A DNA stretch of 64,000 bases from Steromphala cineraria (taxonomy: Eukaryota; Mollusca; Gastropoda; Trochida; Trochidae). The position numbers and the translations under genes were made by a program. Under the pieces are notes generated by a model that saw only the letters and a list, made by a program, of their open reading frames with translations, searched no databases and was not told the origin of the DNA. This document shows positions 46,811-57,998 of the stretch, piece after piece. The stretch is from NCBI GenBank assembly GCA_916613615.1, contig OU744728.1:29395950-29459949 (forward strand). The letters are read 5' to 3'. The first letter of the stretch is position 1. The number at the start of each line of letters is the position of its first letter.

Positions 46811-47075
46811 CCATCGGGACTCTTTTGGAGCTTGTGAAACTACATCGTTATCTGTGACGAGAAACATACTCAATTCAGTTATGGATAAATCGAGGTCAAC
46901 AAATGATAAAGAATGTACCGGGGAGGATGTCATAAAATCCAACAAAACTGGAAAGAGAAGAGGCGAAGACATCAGAAAGCAGGCTTTGAAAAACATCAAG
47001 AAGTTGAAAACGAAAAGATTTTCCGAAGACGAATATCAGAGACAGCTTCTGATGGGAAACTGTAGCATTATGTGA
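46811..47075 (+). CDS. Last exon of a predicted CaaX-box (prenylated) protein, copy B
   Basis: An open 3' exon of a gene whose earlier exons were not found. After a pyrimidine-rich stretch and an AG at 46,809-46,810, the frame reads HRDSFGACETTSLSVTRN, then a charged helical region with MDKSRSTNDKECTGEDV, SNKTGKRRGEDIRKQALKN, IKKLKTKRFSEDEYQRQLL and MGNCSIM, with TGA at 47,073-47,075. The C-terminus Cys-Ser-Ile-Met is a canonical farnesylation CaaX box, here near a polybasic segment, as in membrane-targeted small GTPases, guanylate-binding proteins and lamins. The protein family itself is not identified. Copy A has the same C-terminus but is frameshifted. The acceptor is uncertain because the sequence just upstream is tRNA-like. 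Confidence 0.45.
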
Positions 47076-47099
47076 TCCTTTGAACAAATGAAATTACAA

Positions 47100-47460
47100 A
47101 CTTGCTATATGGTGTGGTTGAAGTCACGTATACGTGAATGAAGAAACGACAGCTTTATGAGAACATTTTGAATTATCAAACGACAAATGTGCTTTATGGT
47201 ATAAAACAGTGGAAGTCTGAACCCTGAATGAAGAAACTGCAGAGTTTTGTGACATTTCAACTGATGAGGCTTCGAACGTGTGTGTGTGTTGCATGTCGCA
47301 TGTGGAACTGATGAAACGAATAATGATATCATTGATACTCTTAGCCAGGGATGAAGAAACTGTAAAATTGTGAGACAATTTGACTGATAACACGGAACAC
47401 TTGTCTGACGAATTAAGTGAATTTAGCAGTCATGGATGAGGAAAACGGCTGTCTACGTGG
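47100..47460. repeat. Degenerate ~85-bp repeats, copy B
   Basis: Words TGTGGAACTGATGAAACGAA, ATGATATCATTGATA, GGATGAAGAAACTG and GTGACATTTCAACTGATGA recur and match the arrays at 13,780-13,955 and 18,664-19,140 in copy A. The Harbinger-like element of copy A interrupts this array; here it is uninterrupted. Confidence 0.65.
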
Positions 47461-47469
47461 CTATATAAA

Positions 47470-48214
47470 GTACTATTTCATTATTTAGTATTTAGTACTG
47501 TATTATCATTTAGTATACTAACTCAGAACCAGTTTCATCCAAAAACAAAAACATGTGTTTGGTAACATATATAATAGTTCAAAAGCAGGAAGAAACCATA
47601 AATAAAACCATAACCATTTTACAGCATGCAGGAATCAAGTTTTCGTAATTCTTGTACACGATTAGGCCAATATGAAACTTTTTGGCCAACATTTCACTAA
47701 CGTTGTGAATGGAGAATGTACATTTTTTTTTTCTCGTGGCTTTGACAAGGAATTTACCTTAGTTACATAATTCAGTATTATTTTTTAAGTAACTGATTGA
47801 GTTCGCTTATAGACAGACCAGTTCTTCCAATAAAGTTGTTTTATATAATTATGTCTTAGTTCCTTATTTATTTATTTTCAACATTGAAGAATATGAATGA
47901 AACCGTATATGTCACGATTGTTAACATGAGTTGCTGGACGCGTAGTCTTTGTTTCCTTAACACAATGACATACTTTTCCTGAATTGATGAAAGCTCACAA
48001 ATAAATATAGGGTTAACAATATATTCCTTGTTCTTTTTATGAAGACAGAAACAATATAAATTATTAATCAATGAATGAATACTTGATAAACAAGACTATT
48101 CAAGTGTTTGATAGTTGTGCTCTTTAAAAGTTTTCTTATTATATATATCGTCATTATTAAGGATCGTTTTTTAAACCACTGTGTAGGGAACCATATATGC
48201 TAATTCAAATTTGT
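47470..48214. other. AT-rich non-coding spacer, copy B
   Basis: Lacks the ~170-bp satellite found between the matching flanks in copy A (19,560-20,475). No gene is recognised. Confidence 0.55.
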
Positions 48215-48480
48215 ATTGCCTGTATATTTGCATCAACGTAGGCTTTCTGACACTGGAAAAAGATAGTTAAATCATGCATATATTCTTATGTGTACATGGA
48301 TATTGAAATATGTTATTTTGTCGTGGCTCTAAAATTAGATAAGTGGTTTCCCAATGTTTCATTGTCATAAATACATTTTCCTTTCCTTTTTTATTCGATT
48401 GCATTGTATTCATCTTAACACTCTAATTGATTCCCTTCATCAGTAATCTTCACAAACCCTGTGTGCGATTTGATCTTTTG
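48215..48480 (+). repeat. Extra partial copy of a 260-bp segment (flanks the RT fragment)
   Basis: Shares GCATCAACGTAGGC, GTCGTGGCTCTAAAATTAGAT and TTTATTCGATTGCA with 49,574-49,830 and with 20,648-20,870 of copy A. Copy B therefore has this segment on both sides of the reverse transcriptase fragment. Confidence 0.75.
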
Positions 48481-48689
48481 CCAATGTAATCGTTATATCG
48501 CCTTATAATTTGTTTTATACCCCGGACAGTACACATAACCAACGTAAGCATCCAAACAAAAAAAGTAATGTCTAAAATAAACTTTGAAAGCGTGACGTGA
48601 CACCAAAATCGTTTGAATACACAAACAAATACTATAGATGATACCCAAAGGCAAACGGCACAATGCGTGTGACATGACCATTTATGGCT

Positions 48690-49564
48690 TTTTCTCTCGT
48701 TAACGTAAACCGTCTACTTGTTTTACGCCTAAATAGGTGAACATTTTCAATTGTATGACTTCCAATTTTATAATGAGTTTTATAATCTTTCTTCGTTCCG
48801 CCAAATATTAATACTTTTGTTTTTTAAATATTAACATTAAGTTTCCAAATATCACAGTAGACATTAAAAGAATCTAGCATTTTTTGAAGATCATGAGAGT
48901 TTGAAGCCAGGAGGACTGCATCATCTGCATATAATAATAAAAACATTTTTATGACATTTTCTAATCTATCATTAAAATCCTCAGGTTTAAGCTCTACCCC
49001 ATTACAAAAATCCTTATTAAAACACATTTCAATGTCATTCATAAAAATTTTTGGTGATAAATTTTCACCTTGGCGTACGCCGGATCTACATGGGAAGAAA
49101 TCATTGTAACCATCTTTACATAAAATACATGATTTTACATTTGTATACATGTTTTTAATAACCCGGAAACATTTACTAGAAATGTTGTTTTCAAGAAGCT
49201 TTTGCCAAAGTCCCACGCGCCAGCTATTATCAAATGCTTTTTGGAAATCAACAAATGCACAGAATAATTTCTTTTTTCTACATTTAAGGAGCTCCGAAAG
49301 ATTGAATAATGTGAATATGTGATCGACTGTAGAGTAACCTTTTCTAAAACCAGCCTGAGCTTCTGATAAAATTTCATTGTCTTCTATGTATAAATTCAGT
49401 TGATTACTTAGTAGTGAAGTAAACAGTTTGCCAAAGCAGCTTAATAAGGTAATTGGACGGTAGTTTTCTGGGTCACGTGGGTTTCCTTTTCTTTTATATA
49501 TAGGCTTTATAATACCTGTTAACCAACTCACTGTGTAGTGAATATTCATGATTAATAAAAACAT
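48690..49564 (-). pseudogene. Non-LTR reverse transcriptase fragment in copy B
   Basis: The minus-strand frame shows IIKPIYKRKGNPRDPENYRP, FGKLFTSLL, LSEAQAGFRKGYSTVDHIF, FVDFQKAFD (catalytic Asp), GVRQGENLSPKIF, LLLYADDAVLLA (catalytic Asp pair), DIWKLNVNI, then TAA at 48,824 and continuation KTKVLIFGG to about 48,690. It is a central RT domain without endonuclease or C-terminal zinc region. It differs from the ORF2 at 28,721-30,706 and is a separate family. Truncated at both ends, it is flanked by two copies of a 260-bp host segment. Confidence 0.88.
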
Positions 49565-49573
49565 CTAATATCA

Positions 49574-50790
49574 TGTTGTCGCCAGCATATTTGCATCGGC
49601 GAAGACGTACGGACACAGAAAAGGATAGGTAAACCTGTCGTATATTCTTAGGTGTAGTTAAATAATATTGAAATGATGTAATTCTGTCGTGGCTCTAAAA
49701 TTAGATCAATGGTTTCCCAATTACTTATTTCCTTACCATAAATAGACCTTATTTTCCTATTCATTTATTTATTCGATTACAATATTTAAAACAATATTAA
49801 TTTACTCAAATACTAATCCTCACATACCTTGAGAGCGGATTGATCTTTTACTAATTCGAACGTTATAACGACTGATAAAACGGTTTATTCTCGATTCACA
49901 CGGAGGCTTGGTTATTCAATTTTTGGACTTCAATTTAATTTCTGTCGTGTTAAACGTTGAAATATACAGTACGCAACCAATGGACGATGTGTAGTAAAAC
50001 AAAACCGAATTCAAATCGATGAAATTAATTTAAAGAAATTTGGTGAAATATCCAGTTTACGATAAATGGTACAATAGCGTATGAAGCAATCGTAAAATAT
50101 AAAACTGTGGGAGGCGGTCAAAAATGATAGCTGGGTTTGGCAAAGTCATTTAGGTCCGATAGAAGGGTCACACTTGATATACAGGCCTTTTAATCAGACT
50201 GGCCTTTTTATAAGAATAAGAAATATTCAAATGACGCTTAATCAGGAGGAAGTTATATATTGATAACATTTATTGCATTCAAAATTTTAGATTTTAAGAT
50301 TACAATAGGTCAATTACCATACATTCATAGCTTCCTTACATCCGATCATCACATATGTAAAAATAACCTAAATATGTTATTTACCTTATCCCTTTGCTTA
50401 ATCAATATACATATACAATTGTGTTTTCTATAATTTATCATTTCATATCGAAAAACACTATCTCATTAAATGCTTTCCATTGCTTCGTTCATTTAATAAC
50501 AATTCAATAATAACTTAACATTTAATTATTACTAATGTGCTTTTCCAACTTTTTGTTTTCTCTTTGACAAATACCGATAGTTTATTTATTTTACCATGCA
50601 ATGCTTTGGCAGTTAAAATGAGTTAATTTGGAACCACGTGTTTTCCTTTATGAAAATGGGAACAAAGAGGTCCGCCCTTTTCCCATGGAAAGCCTCAAGT
50701 TATTTTATCATTTAAATATTTTTACGAAGATATCCGAAGTTATGCGATTGATTCCGATCTATTCCGGACATTGCTTTACAGTCACTTCGC
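49574..50790. other. Right end of copy B, non-coding
   Basis: Matches 20,648-21,990. The 142-codon frame starting at 50,628 begins with codons that resemble copy A at 21,818 but is not open there, so it is treated as chance. Confidence 0.6.
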
Positions 50791-53280
50791 GTTTTGCTTT
50801 CTTTTTTATGATAATGCAGTGTATGTGTACAGCTTTTATCACGGAACGATTCCAAACAGGACTATATATTGTGTCGATATATGTAAAACGTTATATAACA
50901 GAACGATTGCGAACATATTCACGTTATAGAACAAATGTGTACAAGCCTAAAAACGAATGTGTACAAGGTAATGACATCAAGAATATGTACAAGTTTATAT
51001 TATTGAAAATATCTTTACAATTTCCTATCAGATGGATGAAAAATATGTCATTATAGAACAAATATGCCCAAAGATTGTTAGAACTAACTAAAGCATATTA
51101 AATGTGAAAAACTTTACTATAGACAGAATATATACAAGCGTACTAATATCATATTATAAATGATTTTATACTTAATACATAAAAAAACGGGATGCGTTCA
51201 AGAAACACATGTTAAAGAAGAGATGTGTATTCGGGTTTATTGTAGAACACCGTTTTAGTACAACCTTATAGAATGAACAGTAAAACATTCTGAGATAAAT
51301 GTTTTTTCAAAAAAAAAATATATATATAACGAATGTGTTGAAATTTATAGATAAGTGTGTGGGTAAGAACTAATTTACACACTTAAAAAAAAATATACAC
51401 GCACCGAAAGCTTGAATAAATTGATAATTGTTTCAATATAATCGATTAATTTTCTGTCTCTCTTATTTTATCTGTCTGGTTATCATTCTTCTCTGTCTGT
51501 CTCACCCTCTGTCTTGTCTTCTCTGTCTCTCCATCTCTCTCAGTCACTCTTTCAGGTAGTTTAAAGGCACTCCATACGATCCTTGTCTGGGAGAGTAATA
51601 AGCAACAATACACGACCAGCTTGCTTCAAAGAGCTACTCAACTTGAAACCATGTATTATCATAAGTAGAGAAGCGAGGTTCTTTCAAGGCAGTAAATTGT
51701 GTGCGAGTAGCCTGACATTTCTGGAGTATCAAGTTTCCAAAGGGTGGACAGACGTCCATGTAAATGTCACATTTCTATAAAAGGGATCCATTGATTACAT
51801 CTCTCTGTAAATAGGCACAATGGACTCTTTTGTGTTTTCTACCGAGGGTGGAAATCTCACGGGCCACTGATTTGAATGACACCGGTTGGTAATCACTGAG
51901 AGTGCTCTCCCTTTAATGAATGTCAACTGAATGATGATAGACGTAGGGTGATAACGAATATATTTAATATATTTGTATGATAAACGGACGAAGATTTATT
52001 ATTGTTTTCTACATAATGGTTTCTTTTTGTGAAAATGAGCTTACTATTTCAAAACAATAGACATCGCTGTGACTGATTTTAAGTGAATGTTTATACTCGA
52101 CATCTGTTTGTATTGTTCTTTAGTATAATACGTGAGTTATCATATCGGGCTTCATATTTTTCATAAGCAGTTATGAAGGGCGCAAATATAAATGGTTGCA
52201 CGACGTCATTGGGGATGTTATGTCATGTAAAGGGATAAATAATCTTCCCAAATAAATAATCTTCATCATGATTTAAAATTTAAAATTTAAAATTTTATTG
52301 AATCGTAAATTCTCATTCACATTATATTCACTATATAAACCAGTACTTCATTTATAAGGCTTTTGTCCTCCTTTGAGTTGAATACGTCAAACATGAACAC
52401 CAGTACTTACTTCAGTAATTGATAGTATTGAGTTTCGCTGTAACTCTATGATTGCATGTCAAGAAATAAAAGTACAAGGTTGGCGGTGTTCTCTGAACAA
52501 TAACCGTGTACAAGACAAAATTCAAAAGTGGTCCTTTTTTGTATTCCAGCACGTAAAAGAGAACCCCCATTAGCTTGATACTGTTCTATCTATCATTAAA
52601 CAGAGTTGAAGGCACAGAGTCAAGATATTATACAAGGGAAGCTTTCTAGGGCATAGATAAACATATCTGTGTTATAAATATTCAAATTAAACTTGTTCTC
52701 ATGAACTCGTCGGGTTTTGAGAGTTTTGAAACAGTGTTTTGATGTATTTGATGCTAATATGCTTTATACAACTAACTTTCACCCTGTTTATGTACATCAC
52801 ATATATTTGAGGAAATAAACACATTCAGAGAGACATGTTATATGGTTTGCAATAATTCTATAGACATGCCATTCAGATTTGTTTCGCTTTCGGTTACACA
52901 GGTGCAATGAGCCTATTCTTCGGGTCAATAACCCACTAGAATTTGGTAGCAATAACTACTAACAAGATCGTTTTCTATTATACGCTCTTTTCGTCTCACT
53001 CAGACGTAACGATCAAATCTATGTTTGACAATATATTCGCTTGTTTACAAGTTACAGTTATTTTCAGAGGAAACATCATTATACTATCCATACCCCAGGG
53101 CTGTTGTAAGTCACAGTGTCGTATTGTGTGTACTATGGATATAACAGTCTCATTTTGTTATAAGAAACAAACGCGCCCCTCATCCTGTCGATTGAAGTAA
53201 TGTGGGATATGTCAACCCACTCAAGATTAACCCTTAATGCTTGACATTCACAATGCTATCGTTACGGGAGAAACAACAAG
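50790..53280. other. AT-rich non-coding stretch
   Basis: Contains a loose repeat of ATAGAACAAATGTGTACAAG-like words at 50,860-51,100, a CT-rich tract at 51,455-51,560 and an ATTTAAAATTTAAAATTTAA run near 52,275. Frames at 51,583-51,780 and 52,943-53,200 have no recognisable motif. Confidence 0.5.
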
Positions 53281-53362
53281 ATATACTACCACTACTACTA
53301 TCATTATACCAGCTATCACTACAACTATACAACTTCCACTTCCATTACCATAACCATAACGG

Positions 53363-54020
53363 CACTACCACTATCATAACCACTACAAAATCACTACCAC
53401 TATCATAACCACTACAAAATCACTACCACTATCATAACCACTACAAAATCACTACCACTATCACAACCACTACAAAATCACTACCACTATCATAACCACT
53501 ACAAAATCACAACCACTATCATAACCACTACAAAATCACTACCACTATCATAACCACTACAAAATCACTACCACTATCATAACCACTACAAAATCACTAC
53601 CACTATCATAACCACTACAAAATCACTACCACTATCATAACCACTACAAAATTACTACCACTATCATAACAACTACAAAATCACTACCACTATCATAACA
53701 ACTACAAAATCACTACCACTATCATAACCACTACAAAATCACTACCACTATCATAACCACTACAAAATCACTACCACTATCATAACCACTACAAAATCAC
53801 TACCACTAGCATAACCACTACAAAATCACTACCACTATCACAACCACTACAAAATCACTACCATTATCATAACCACTACAAAATCACAACCACTATCATA
53901 ACCACTACAAAATCACTACCACTATCATAACCACTACAAAATCACTACCACTAGCATAACCACTACAAAATCACTACCACTATCACAACCACTACAAAAT
54001 CACTACCATTATCATAACCA
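53363..54020. repeat. 29-bp satellite, about 22-23 copies
   Basis: The unit CACTACCACTATCATAACCA plus CTACAAAAT is repeated head to tail with few substitutions (CATCACAACC, TAGCATAACC and ACAACCACTATC variants). A block with the TAGC and TCACAACC variants recurs at about 53,800-53,870 and 53,945-54,010, suggesting a recent multi-unit duplication. Confidence 0.95.
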
Positions 54021-54300
54021 TTACCACTCGTCCTATACTACTACTACCACTACTACTATTACTATTACTACTATAACATCCATTACTACTACTACTACTA
54101 CTACTACTATAACGTCGACGAGCTACAACTACAATTACAACCATCAATTTTGCTGCTACTACTACTACACACATGATAAATACTTCCACTTATACAATAT
54201 AACTGCTACTACAGCTACTACTAATACTTATACAAATTCTACATCTACTATTAATTATTCTACTATAACAGTATTACTACTTCTACACCTACTTCAATTA
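54021..54300. repeat. ACT trinucleotide microsatellite
   Basis: Imperfect (ACT)n and (CTA)n runs continue from the 29-bp satellite, with a shorter run before it at 53,290-53,360. The Ser-rich minus-strand frame at 54,189-53,992 is a by-product. Confidence 0.9.
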
Positions 54301-54830
54301 CATTTATAATCATTATACTACAAGGCTTTATTTTACGCATGACTTTCAAAAAGAGAACTACTTTCACAAGAAGTAAGCATTTCGTCCCCTCCGACGTTTT
54401 TGCTCCGCACAACAGCTGCTTGAAGAGTTATAATTTTGGATATCCGTTTTCGATGGTTTTTCAAAAGCAAAACTTGCATTCAAACAAGTTCGTAATTTAA
54501 TTTTTGTGTCGTTGAATATTGTCGATTATTTACATATTTGAACTGTATTCATTCTCAAAAGCGAATATTATGAAAATGTTGTTAAATGACATTTTTCATT
54601 TATAATCTGTTTCTGTTGAATAATTGTAGGCCAGTTTAAATCATAACCAAATCCACGTTAGCGACAGAAAAAGCGCAATTCCACATTTCCAACATCTGTC
54701 ATGAATATTTTTAAAAAACATCGTTTAAAATAGATATAGCAGATTGAAACCGATTTTGTTCGTTCATAACCCAAAACATCAGCGCCCTGTGTAGCGTTCA
54801 ACCACTTTACACGCCTACCAAACTGCAGGA

Positions 54831-54837
54831 TATAAAA
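54831..54837 (+). promoter_or_regulatory. TATA-box candidate
   Basis: TATAAAA lies about 490 bp upstream of the signal-peptide exon at 55,329. It could serve that gene with a long 5' UTR. There is no further support. Confidence 0.3.
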
Positions 54838-55328
54838 GCAATTAAAACGTTCCGACTGCTTCCCCCATCTAGGTCACACTTGGGGTTACACCGCCTTCAC
54901 AGGAAGACACAATATTAGCTCTTAAAGGCACTCTCCCACGGGACGTGATGGGTTGGTTGGACTGTACCTCTCTGTAAAACTCTCTCTTCTGGGGGTGCGA
55001 CAGAACGCTTGATTCCTCCCTGTTGCTCCCTGATGATCGGTGTCCTACTATCATGCATTGTTCAGTATTGAAGCTTGGGGTGACGGGTCAATGACACGTG
55101 TGGATTTATCATATGGAAATAGAGTTATCATAGACGCTGCAGAGAAATGATACCTTAAACAGAAAGAACAGACACTGGAACTGCACAATCAGCTGTTGAG
55201 AGAACTCAACCCTTCGCAATGCGTTTTTTCTGGAACTGAATGGATTTACATTTTCGAGTTGTTGAGGCAAATATGAGAAATGTCTCGAATATGAGATATA
55301 GAAAATTCTGAGCTCTCATTTTAAAGCC

Positions 55329-55444
55329 ATGGATTACCCGCTAAGAGCCATGGATATAAGTAGGCTTCTACCTCCACTGATGCTTTGTTTGTGTTTTATT
55401 GGAATTTCAATCCCTCAAGGCGACACCTACAGCGATGCGAGCGG
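55329..55444 (+). CDS. First coding exon of a predicted secreted or membrane protein
   Basis: ATG at 55,329 (context GCCATGG) opens 38 codons, with a second in-frame ATG in an equally good context at 55,350. The peptide includes a hydrophobic signal core, RLLPPLMLCLCFIGISI, and a likely cleavage region near PQGDTYSDAS. The exon ends at a consensus donor GG/GTGAGT in phase 2; without splicing the frame would stop at once (GGG TGA). Later exons were not identified in the remaining 8.5 kb, where MITEs and satellites fill the likely intron. The family is unknown. Confidence 0.55.
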
Positions 55445-55495
55445 GTGAGTAGACACCTCCATATGACACCCATGTTCACTTTGACACCGTCTACA

Positions 55496-55823
55496 AGGGG
55501 CAGTTCGAGATTAAATTATATTTTGAATTTTTCACTGACAACTGTACGTTAATGGTAAATGTATTATTTTGATAGTGTCAAAAATCTCATTACACGAAAG
55601 AGTCATCTATAGTCAAAGAACAATTATAAAGATTCACATAAAGTCCATTGACGGCCATTTTTGTGTGAACACCTTTTATTAAGAAAAGGGAATGGCTGGA
55701 CTTTACAGTATATATTTGATTTATTATTGATTCATTACTAGGTTAAATACATTGTCTTTCAACCATTTATTTTTATTTCCCTGACATCACCTTATATTCC
55801 ATTAAAAACGTGCTACTTTCACT
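55496..55823 (-). mobile_element. TTAA-type MITE, copy 8, inverted
   Basis: Reverse-oriented family member starting AGGGGCAGTTCGAG and ending AAAAACGTGCTACTTTCACT then TTAA (55,824-55,827). It lies about 50 bp inside the presumed intron after the signal-peptide exon. Confidence 0.85.
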
Positions 55824-55829
55824 TTAATG

Positions 55830-57998
55830 ACATGTCCTTTACTTCCCCAATATACATTTTCCTGTATACAAATATATCCCTCAGGGCACACCCCACTATA
55901 TCATAGATATGGTGAATATTACATAGGTGTCTTATATGTCACTCGAGGTGATACTAGTAACAAATATCCGAGGTGTTATCAACGAGTGTTCGTATATTTG
56001 ATATCACAAAATATGGTTTTGAGATCCCATCTGTTGTAAACTATCATTAATTACGTTTCAATGATATTACGTCTCTTTGTACTTACCCACCACAATGCGG
56101 TGATGTCATAGATATATGTCCTTTATTTCCTCAAAATTTGAAGATTACAAGCATCTTAATACAGTTAAAGGGCAAGTAAGCTACATGTAACACTACTTAC
56201 AATAGAAAATGATGCGAAAACAAATGTTTACATTTTTGGATGAAGTTTGAACAGTACATCATGATGGAAGACCAATTCCCAAATTGTGGTTCTATTGATG
56301 ACATACATTCGGGAAGTCCCCAAAGGAGGAATGATACTATTTCGTCATCAACAAAATTATCCACAGTACTAACTATTTCAAAGCATTGTGATGTCATAAC
56401 ATGATTATGTAAACTATCTTATGATAATGTCGGAAGTCGACTGTTGAAGGGAAGTGTTCCAAAACTTTAAGCTTGGGAGCTTGGGAGCTTGGAAGCTTGG
56501 CCACTGTATAAAAATACAATATTTTGTATTCTTCCCGTTAGGCAATGTTGCTTTATCAAATTTTGATGACATTTGTTTCTGGGAATATGTGTATGTTCAT
56601 TGACGGTTACTGAGCCGCATTGCATCTTTATTCCAAGAGGCACTGACACTTTTGATTGTTCAATTTACGTCACCGCGCCCAGAAAGTTTATCATGTAGAT
56701 TTTATTTCCAAGATCATGCGTACGGCATCTTCTTGAATCCAGAGGAAATGCACAATATTGGAATCCTCGCACAAAAGATGATAGGATTTATGTACCTTAA
56801 TGCTGATACTGATACTCAAGTCTGTGTTAATAATGGCTAAGCTGAAATGTATATTTTGTTTCAAGAAATTGATAACTGGGTTCGAATCCCGCAAAGAACT
56901 GATTATCAGAATTTAGCTGCATTGTCATAATCGTTGGGTCTATCATAGGTGTCGATAAAGATTATCTTCTCGTTTCAACAAATTATGACAGCTGTCGAAA
57001 AACTCCATAGATGTACATTTCTCAGAAGATCTCGTTCTCCAACTGCAACTATGGTTATTAAGACGTACTGTAGATCTGAGTTTAAAATGTATGCCGTTTA
57101 GTCAATATTGTACAGGCTATTAATGAGATCAGCATAATTGATAATATCGTAATACGTAAACAGAAACCACATCTGCACCAACATTACCGGAAGTAGACGT
57201 ATAAGGTATAGAAGTAGTTATAACATGAGAAGTAGCAGTATGTACAGAAGAAGTAATAGCAGACCAAGCAGCAGAAAATGTCAAATGTTGTCCATTAACG
57301 TCGGGTCTGTTTATAACAAATTTGATATAATGTCATAATTTGAATATACACGAAAACGAACATTCCTAGCACCAACAAAGATCAAAAGACGGAGGTAAAA
57401 AGGCAGATTGAGATAAGACCGCTTAGAAGTAAAGGGCAAGAGGCAATGTTTAGTCTCCTATTCCGAGCAATGAGCCATTTAGACCCTTCCCGCCCTTCAT
57501 TATACTATACCTCCACCCCTTACCATCTGCAACCACCCCCCACCTTAACCGAAACCTCCTGACATCGTCTTCCATGGCCTGCCCTCTCCCTGTCACTTAA
57601 TTGTATATTTACAAATGACCTCCTCGCCACATTTTACCTGGCTATCCCTATTTCAATTCTCATCTCCTCTACCCAAGGCCTTTACCTCCTGCCCACCCTC
57701 CCCCTCCCTACCCCAACCCCCTTCTATCTCACCTGTCTCCTCGAACCTTAGTAATATGCCGCAGACAGATCCACACGTGTGCGAGAAGAAAGAGGCGTCT
57801 AGATTGCAGTCGTTTCTTGCATGTCTGTTAATGCCTGTAAGGTCCTGTAGCAGATCAGTGCCAACTGTTTCTGATAACTCACCGCGGAGAAGACTGAACT
57901 ATTCAGAGAAGCTATGTTCTCTTGTAATTGCTCCTGTAGTACGCTGGTCTGTCCCTCTGATGCCGTATTCTTCTTTCATGCTCGTCGGCTCCTCCGAT
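55830..57998. other. Non-coding stretch, probable intron
   Basis: Includes a relative of the stem-loop repeat at 13,513 (near 55,950-55,995), CRE-like TGATGTCATA words at 56,100 and 56,390, a short GCTTGGGAG tandem run at 56,470-56,498, and a box B-like GGTTCGAATCC near 56,880. A 139-codon frame at 57,615-58,034 is Pro/Ser-rich, has no family features and runs into the satellite. Confidence 0.5.

Larger units (their letters stand above)
37007..50790 (+). repeat. Segmental duplication, copy B
   Basis: Same-orientation counterpart of 1-21,990. It lacks the two Tc1-like elements, the Harbinger-like element and the ~170-bp satellite. It retains about 620 bp at 42,721-43,334 missing from A, lacks about 240 bp present in A at 8,300-8,530, and has a reverse transcriptase fragment at 48,690-49,564. 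Its left boundary is the window-start homology at 37,007; if the duplication extends further left, the partner is outside the window. Confidence 0.9.

Noticed and set aside
46768..46812. Minus-strand tRNA-like word TGGCTCAGTGGGTAAGATGG
   Set aside because: No proper box B or cloverleaf follows. It is noted because it makes the acceptor of the CaaX exon less certain.
50628..51056. 142-codon plus-strand frame
   Set aside because: Only the first ~15 codons resemble copy A, where the frame closes soon after. Composition is AT-driven and no motif is visible.
56870..56895. Box B-like GGTTCGAATCCCG
   Set aside because: No box A at the right distance and no stem pairing.
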